A stretch of DNA of 64,000 nucleotides from Galaxea fascicularis (lineage: Eukaryota > Cnidaria > Anthozoa > Scleractinia > Euphylliidae). The DNA lies in assembly GCA_948470475.1 (NCBI GenBank), contig OX419343.1, positions 5,975,633 through 6,039,632 of the forward strand, in the 5' to 3' direction. Positions 35,101 to 44,100 of this stretch are shown here, piece by piece. How positions within the stretch are numbered: position 1 is the stretch's first letter; each line of letters begins with the position of its first letter. Under the pieces are notes generated by a model that saw only the letters and a list, made by a program, of their open reading frames with translations, did no database searches and was not told the origin of the DNA. Position numbers and translations under genes: made by a program.

Positions 35101-38100
35101 TCAGTTCACTAGCAGTCATTCCGCGCGAGGGAATATCGGCTGGGTTGTGTTGCCCAGGACAGAAATTCCACGACTCCGGAGTTGTGTCTTCTCGAATCTC
35201 TTGGACTCTGCTCATCACGTACTGCTTCCAAGGTTTCGTGTTTTTGATCCAACATAACACGGTCATGGAATCCACCCAAAACACGGTTTTCAATTTCTGT
35301 GGTAAGGCCTTCTGTACAGTTTTAGCCAAACGTACTAGGATCGTGGCACCAAGCAACTCAAGCCTGGGAATGCTTTGTGTCTTCAACGGTGCGACCTTCG
35401 TCTTGGATGCAATTAAATTAACATCGACACGCCCATCCTCGTAAACAGAGCGAATGTACACGACTGCTGCATATGCTCTTTCCGAAGCGTCACTGAAACA
35501 GTGAAGTTCTGTTGATTTAAGCTGGCTTGGCTTGCTATCGAAATAACATCTCGGAACGCGTATATTGTTCAGCGTGTCAAGGTCGGAGATGAGAAGATTC
35601 CATTTCTTCAAGTGTTCGTTTGTCAACTGATCATCCCAGTTGGTGTACTCCTTGCAAAGTTCTTGAAATAGAACCTTCCACTGTATAACAAACGGACTCA
35701 GCAATCCCAGAGGATCGAATATTGTGGACGAAATCTTCAGTAACGATCGTTTAGTTGTAGGGAGTAACTTGGCTTGGTTTGACAGATCTGACAAGTCGAA
35801 AGTAAACTGGTCGGTTTCAATGTTCCAAATTGAACCTAGCACCTTGACAGTGACATTGTCGGCGTCTGTATTGGCACCAAAGGACGGCCCTGTAGTGGTC
35901 TTTGCGTACGACTCGTCCTCTTCGGCAATGGACTTCGTGCCCTTGGTTACAGCTTGTGGAACTACACTGTCACTTGATCGATTTATCGCTTCTTGTACAG
36001 CTCTCGAATTTGTCTTCCATTTGCGTAAATTGAATCCACCTCGCTGCATCACTTCTCTAGACTTCGAATACAATTCTAGTGCGGCCGTTTCACTCTCTTC
36101 GCCAGTAACAAGATCGTCTACGTACAGAGAGTTCTTCAGGATTTCAATGAATTCCGCTTGAAATTCTTCCGGTACCTGCGAATCCAAATGATGACGAATC
36201 GTCGATGACAAAATTGCTGGTGATGGTCTGAGTCCAAACACAAGTCTAGTGAACCTCAAATGTACAATTTCAGAGTTCAGTTCGCCTGGTTCCTTCAACC
36301 ACAAGAATCTCAACATATCCCTATCGGCTTCGTTGATTCCGACCATGAGAAAGGCCTTTTCGATATCGGCAGTTAGACCTATCTTGTGCCAGCGAAATTT
36401 AACAAGCGTGTCGAACAACTGCGGGGTGTGATTAGGACCGGTTTGCAGACAGTCGTTCAGAGAGTGATTACGTTCGGGCGGCTTAGCTGATCCATCATAC
36501 ACGATTCTTAACTTAGTGGTTTCTCGGTCACTTCGAATTACGCGTGATGTGGTAAGTAGTGAACAGTTTCGCTTTCCTTGACGTCCCCTTCTTCCGCCGG
36601 AATCTTTTCCACAATTCCCTTGTTCACTTGATCTTCAATGATCTGATTGTATTCCTGAATCACTTCTGGTTCATTCAACATCCTTCGCTGCAGAGACTTG
36701 AGACGATTCACACACAGTTCATAATCACTCGATATGTTAGGATGATCCGCCTTCCAAGGTAATTCGACTTCGTAGCGCTCGCCATTAAACTGTACGTTCT
36801 GGTTAAATTCATCGTGCGGATTCGTCAACTTCAAATCTCCCTTGATCCCGATAGATTCTGTTTCCCAGAAATCCTTCAAAGCATCAGCGAGGGAATCTTG
36901 CGTACGATCGAATAAACCGTCACTGGTTCCTGATATGATTAAGTTTGTCACAGTCGTTCCGGAATTCGTGACAAGGGTCGTTGGTCCTGATAGTAACCAA
37001 CCAAATTTGCTATTAATCGCTGTAGGACCAAAGTCGCCTCGTACGATTTCGGTTGTTACGAGGTCCCAATAAAAGTCAGAACCGATAAGGACATCAATTG
37101 AATCTTGAAATTCGGAGCTATCAGCTAGGTCCAGGCCGTGCAAATGTGGATAACTGTTTGCATCTACTCGTGACGGCAGTGGTGAGCAAATGGCGGGAAA
37201 ACTAAGAGCGGAAATCTCGACAACTTCTTTGTTGCGGTCCTCAAGAAGTAAAGTTAACAGTTCGCATTTCTGCCTTCGAAATTTCTTCTCTCCAAATGTA
37301 ATGAGGTGTAACATTTCCGTCTTGGCGGATTTCAGACCGAGTTTTGACTTAAGGTCATCCGTGACATATGAACGCTGACTTCCGCTGTCAAACAATATCT
37401 TCACCTGTGTGGATTTTGAACCATCTTCATTTCTGGCGATTGCAGTTGCGGTTTGCAGTAAAACGTTATCCCTCGTACCTGAACTAGCTGTTGTTGTAGC
37501 GTGTAAAAGCTGAGGACTCTCCGTTGCGTGACTCACAAGGGATGAGTTTTGTTGTTGTGGTTCAGGACAATTTTCGTTTGGGGCAGATGAATCATCGTTC
37601 CGCTTCGGCGCTGCTTGGCGGCAAATTGACTGATGATGGCTGCCGTGACAACGACGACAGTTTTTAACACAGGAACTGCTCCGATGACCCGATTTTAAAC
37701 AAACAAAACATCGTCGATCTCTCTTTAGAATTTCAGTACGATCTTGAGGATCAACCACACGCTCACACGAGGCTGAAAAATGAGCACCACCACAATAAAC
37801 GCATCTAAGTTGAATTCCATTCGAACCGTTAGGGAAAGGTCGGGAACCATCGTTGGCAATAAGCGCTGCAGCAGAAGGCATTCTCGGCGTTTGGTTCGGT
37901 TTCGGTTTGTCTGTGTTTACATTTGTCTTGACACCTTCGCTTATCTCTCTCGCCTCGACTTCCTTTCGGATAACTTCTAACAAACCAGACATTTGCCAGA
38001 CCTCCTGTGCGGTATTTCGGGCCACCTGAATTCTCACTTCTTGCGGCAATTTCGACATTATTACTGGAATTAACAAGCTTCCATACTGACTAGAACTAAC

Positions 38101-41100
38101 CCCCAATGATTCCAAACCTCGTACGTTTATGCTGATTTTATCGTAAACAAATCGAAGTTGGGATGCCTTATCGCTAGTACATCCAGGAATTTTTAACAAC
38201 TCGTCCATATGGGTTGAAATAATGTTTTGGGGCTTGCCAAAACGCTTGTGTAACATCTCAATGGCCACCTTGTAATTTGCTTCGGATCTTGTCAAGCCTT
38301 GTATTGCACGCGATGCCTGTCTTTCCAACAGAGAGTGTAAATGATTGAATTTATCTATCTGGCTCAATTGCGGGTTGACGTGTATGGCGCTATTGAAGCT
38401 ATCCCAGAAATTCTGCCATTGCGTTACTTCGCCTCTAAATTTCGGCAAGACAAGCTTAGGTAATTTCGCCTTCGGTTGGTACGGCATTGAATTAGCAATC
38501 GTGTTAAAGTTAATAGGTGGTTGAAAGGCCATACCTGAACTCCCCGTTGCTTGCGAAATTCCAGCGTGTGTGACTGATGGGAAACCAAGCGACTGAATTC
38601 CAGGAGAGGCAGAGCTCCCTGGCTGATCAGGTACGAAAATTCCAGAATCGAGATTCGGAGAAACCTTTGCGGCTTGAGATCCAGAAAGAGCGGTCAGTGA
38701 TGCAGAATCAGGGGGTACAATTTCGTGGCTAGCCGTTGCATTCACAGTCGAAGTTCCCTGGTCGCTCGGGTTCGGGTTCGTCGCTCCATTACCATTCGTA
38801 AAATATCCATAGCGCGTGAATTAACATCGTGAGATTCCTCTATTTCGTCTGCGACTTCCTTCACAGGACAGCAATCAATACTTTTTTCGTCGAGTGACTC
38901 AACCAGCTTCAACTTCTCATTCAGCGAGTGGACGATAACCTTCAGTCGTTGTTTGTCAATCGGTTCAATCTTGAGAATTTCTTCCACTTCGTAGGAGAGT
39001 TTCGTTATCACACCTCTATTTCCACCACGTTTCGCACGTAAACGCGCTACCTCCTCGTCTTTTTCGGTCATTTCTAAGCTTCGTATCGATTCATCCGCCC
39101 CACGTTGGGCGCCATTTCATTAATCGTTTCGAACAACACGCACTCGACATAAAACAACAACCACATGTATTATTATAATTTAGAATCTCTCCTTACAGCA
39201 TTGAAATTATATCCTACCACGTGACATAAATGCCAATCAATTTGACAGAGCAGATATCCAGCAAATTCATTGTTGGTGTTATTGCCAAACCCTGTATGGT
39301 CTTTTTTCTCCTTCCAGAAGCTGTAAACTGAATCTCGTAGGCAAACTCTCCCTCCTTCAAAGCCGCCGTCAAGCCTTAGGCGGCATCGCTCCACCATTCC
39401 ATTGACCACGAAAATTGGTTTCCATCACAGTATCTCATAAAATATGCGTTATACATATTTTTTACCTGTACAGGTGACCAGAATTGAACGCAAATTGCGC
39501 GATGGAGACGGATTGCTTGAGATCTTTTTTATCGTTACAATGGATGAGGATTTTCGTGGTCCACGAAATTCTAGCATGACCGCGGTGCATTATGGAAAGT
39601 GTCAATGGGTCTTTAAATCAATTTTAATTTGCGCTGGAGTAGTAAGCTACTTATTTCACGCTAAACTGATAAAGAATCGCGATTAATTGAGAAAGAAACA
39701 CCAACTTTGTTTGGATGCCCTCTTTTCTTGTTATGGATAACAGCACTTTACACGCAGCTTAAAATTGGAGTTTACAAAATTAGAAAATGCAGTCTAGCAT
39801 AACGGTCCCACCAGGCTATAACACTATAGGCGGATTCGGTGAGAGCTAGCCTCCCACGCATTCGTCTTTAGGGAAGTCGTATTTTGTGGGGAGGAGGTGA
39901 AATACGACGCCCCTCAAAACGACTGCGTGGGAGGCTAAGTGAGAGCATCCATGACCGATGAATAAGCAAACGGAGGGTTTTTGGAGGACAAACTAAACTG
40001 ACAGTTAACTGAACGTGGCGCAATTACTGCTCCCATGTCGCTTTGCATGATGACAACAATGCCTCAGTGAAGACAGTCCCGCGCTTAGGGTCACTTACTC
40101 TTACTAGAGACCATTTGCGATCACTTGCTGCAACCCATCTTGCCTGTGTTTTGTTTCATCTTGCCTTTATGTTGCCAATGTGCGCATTGCTAAAGTAGAA
40201 GAACGATGAAGTGCCTTTCCTCCTCATTCCTCTGTTTTTCATTTTAGTTTCAACGTACACCACTACAGAAAGCTGAACGTAACAACCATCTATCCATTGT
40301 ACAGTTGCTTCTGGAGAAAAATGCAAGTCCAAGTTTTCAGCAGCCAGTAAGATATATACAAGCTCCCTTCCTGCTTATTTTCTCTCTCTGTCTCTCCTTT
40401 TTTAGCTCATGGATGGCGTAGTCATGCCATGAGGTTTCGGTGTGGGCCTTATGGCGATCACTCACTCATAAGATCACTCCCTCACTCAATTCTGATTTAT
40501 TATTCATTTAACTCACCTCCTGTCCCTCCCCTGGTAAGTATAGCTTTTTTCTCCACAGTCTTCTTGGCCCAACGTTTGCAAGTGCCAGGGAGTAGTACAA
40601 AGGCGTAGATTTTTGCTCTGCAGATATTGAGTACGTGCGGAATTTTCGTGGCGTCCGTACAGAAGTGAATATGTAACGCAGGTAGTTTTTCGTTTGATCC
40701 TTAAACGAAATCGGCAAGAAGAAAAAAAGGAAACGAGAGAAAGGCTTTCTAGCCAAAAAAACGTATTCAGACAAGCAACGCATTTGATAGGTACGTGATG
40801 AAATGTTTTTGAAGACGGCTGGGCCGGGTTCTGTTCAAGGTGAATGCTCGATTGCAAATAAATGGTCTTCGAAGCCAAAACACTGATCTTGTTCAGAAAG
40901 TCGATATCCTTTGGCTTAAGTGATCAGTATAACACTTATTTGTGAAAGCATATTCAACATTTGACAAAAACACAAGCATCCAATCCATGCAGAGACCATG
41001 CTGGTCTCACAATAGTCTCTTCCAATGAAACCCGACCAACTGCAAAGAGTTAGTTGTCTGTTTTAAGAAAACCCCTCCATCTCATAACCCGATTAAGATT

Positions 41101-44100
41101 GACGGCGTGCAGTTTGAGAGGGTATCTTCTGCTAAAGTCCTATGTGTTACGATCAGTAATGACTTGAAATGGAACGATCACGTGGATACTATCACCTCCA
41201 AAGCCGCACGTCGATTTATCTTTTGAGTCAGCTAAAGAGAGCCGGCATAAGTCGCGATGACCTGCAAGCGTTTTACTATAGTGTCCTTAGGTCAGTGCTC
41301 GAATTCTCATGTCAGCTATTCCATCGTAGTCTTCCTAAATATTTGTCTGATAACATCGAACGTATTCAGAGGCGTGCCATGCAAATAATCTTTCCTAGTT
41401 TATCGAACTGTGAGGCGATGGGTAAGGCCGGAATTGCGACACTTTCAGAGAGACATGAATCATTACCTATTCAATTATTTAAATGTGACACAGGACTTTT
41501 TGAATACGTTTTATGCACAAAAGACCTAAAGAAAATTACAGAAAGAAATAAATACAAGGCTAGTGTACAAAGTAAAAGCTAAAGACGAGAACAAGGAACA
41601 GGAGACATGGAGGCTGCACTTGTTCCAAAGTAGAAGACTAAACAAACAGACGTACACGGACCTAGCATTGTCATGAAGACGGAAAGTAAACAACTAAACC
41701 AAAATGATAGCAAGCGACAAAGCAACAAAATAAGCTCACCCCGGCGGCTGATAATCTACGAACTAAAGAAAATAAAAAGCGTATATGCCGAGAGATAACT
41801 TATAAAGACGAAAGAAACGGCAGACAACTAGTTGGAAGGAAATATACAAAATCACGGCACGTGTTTACAATCAAATAGAACTGCATAAAACGGTAGGAAA
41901 CGAGAAATATCTACGGGAAAGCTAGATTAATGAAAAGAAAAACAACTTAACAGAAAGATTATAAGGCGATTATGAAATGATGGATCACTTAGAAAAATAA
42001 AACAAGGAAAAAGCTACTAAGAAAATAACTCACATTGTGTTCCGATTCACGAGCTCGTTCCTTTTTCGCCAGTGCGCACGCGCGGCTCAAAGGCACACAG
42101 GGCCACCCATGATGCGTAAGAAACGCACTCTCACATAAAGATATTGTAAGTAATGAAGCTAAGCTGTTACATCCTATGGCCAGTTCCCACGCTCTGAGAA
42201 ATAGGAGGCGTTTTGATACTCCAGTTTGTTGCACCAATCGTTTCATGAACTCTATTGTTAGCCACGCGATGTAAATAACCTTTAAACACAATTGTAATTA
42301 ACCATTTTTATTGTAATTTTTATATTGTACATAATTCAGTCCTATGACTGTAATGTATGATGTTTTAATAAGCGAGTTTACTACTACTACTACTACCGCT
42401 GCCACTGCCGCTGCAGCTGCCGCTGCCACTGCCACTGCCACTGCCACTGCCACTGCCACTGCCACTGCCACTGCCACTGCCACTGCCACTGCCACTGCCA
42501 CTGCCACTGCTACTGCTACTACTACTTCTACTAAAACAAAACGTTTGGGCTATTTGGTTGAACGTAATTTACATAATGCATACAGCGCCTGTGGATATTA
42601 GCGCATAAACGGTTCTTTTACGAAGAGATGTGCCCGAAAAAGATGTGCTCCCACAAAACACAAACGAATGAACAGGTTTCTTGCGCATACTTTTTTTAGA
42701 AAATAAAGGTGCTGTAAACTCAAGGTATTGTTGTAATGTTCCTCATCCATGAGGTGGCTCGTTTCTCTCGCTATTGGCGACGGTCTGCGCTGAGAAACGA
42801 TGAAATTGAACTTGAACTTTATTTTTCTTTCTCAAACGTATTAATAATTCATCAAGTTAAAACAAAGGAAATCACAACCGTGAAGGGTGTTTGGATACCC
42901 GGTCTTAATTACCATAGATTTTGCCGATTTTACTTCTCCGTTAATTCCTTAGTTTTTGTTTCAATTGAGAAGATGTATCAAACACTCGAGACAGTGTTTC
43001 ATCGGCCACCCAAACACCTCGAATTCCGTCAAAAATACTCCACTGCGCGTCATATTTTCAACTCTCTTCTCGGTGTTTGGATTTCCCGATGAAACACTCA
43101 CGTGTTTGATATATTACGTAAAAAATAGTCTTACAATAGACTGGCCCGCAAAATAGTAAAATAATAGTAATCTAGGTGGCCCAGCGGAAAAAGAAATTAA
43201 AATGAAAAGAAAAGAATCATATCGTAGTTTTATTTTAATTACCACCTGCATGTAACAAAAACGAAAACGAAATTTACGGAGAGTGGAAAGCATATATTTA
43301 AACAATATGAAATTACTTAACTATTGAACCAATTTTTTTTATTATCAGTGGCGTCTCAATGTAGCCATCTTCTCTTTTTAAAATATCGGAAAGCAATCCG
43401 TGAAGTACTTTGGTGAATTCCTTTTTAGGAAGATCTCTTATATGACAAGGTATCTCATTCCAAAGTTTTACTCCAGTGACTTTCCTTACATCCTGAACCT
43501 GTGGCTCTCTGAGTTAGTACCGATCGCAAAAGTTTCTCTGATATCTATGGGATGTCCACTGTGTTAGTATCAAGTTCTTTGGGACAGTTCTGAAATCTGT
43601 TGCCACCTTTCCTGAATGTAGTTACAGCCCCCCTCGCCCGTTCGCTTCGTTTCAACTATTTCCATTCGCACTTGTAATCGCTTGATCAAGTTGGTACCTC
43701 GAGTGGTTTTAACTAATCAATCGTTGAATTGTTATTGTTGGTTCAATTAATTGATTGATTGATTTACATAAATAAATATGATTGATTTATATGAATAAAT
43801 TGGGGTAACATAATAGTTAAATCCGTCTTTTTTGTTTTCACGCAGCTCAATCTGAAGACACTAGCACGCAATGCTTTCTTGTGTGTGGACGGACTTTCTG
43901 GTAATAATCTACTTCAAGCGGCTGTCTTAAATGGGGACTATGATACTGCACTAAAAGCGAGTGCCTTTCTGGATGACTTTGTAAAATGGACGAAAGTTGA
44001 GGAAACAACGCACATGGGAAGCGCTTCTTCCGAGATATTTGCAGCTGAAATTCTGTTGACATATATCACCAACCTTTACGATAAGATGTTTGAGATTGAT

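Larger units (their letters stand above)
32991..39247 (-). mobile_element. Complete BEL/Pao LTR retrotransposon, inserted antisense in intron 6
   Basis: 6257 bp with LTRs at 32991-33123 and 39115-39247 (133 bp each, identical by eye), GAGCA duplications outside, a primer-binding site directly inside the 5' LTR and a purine tract directly inside the 3' LTR. The coding region runs on the minus strand: gag with zinc knuckles, aspartic protease, reverse transcriptase, RNase H and integrase. Identical LTRs imply a recent insertion. A single-base frameshift at the gag-protease/RT boundary (near 36538) and a second frame change near 38742 separate the open frames. The element probably needs help in trans or a programmed shift. 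Confidence 0.92.

Noticed and set aside
42298..42601. Ala/Val and Ala/Thr repeat ORFs
   Set aside because: Translation of a (CTGCCA)n microsatellite on both strands.
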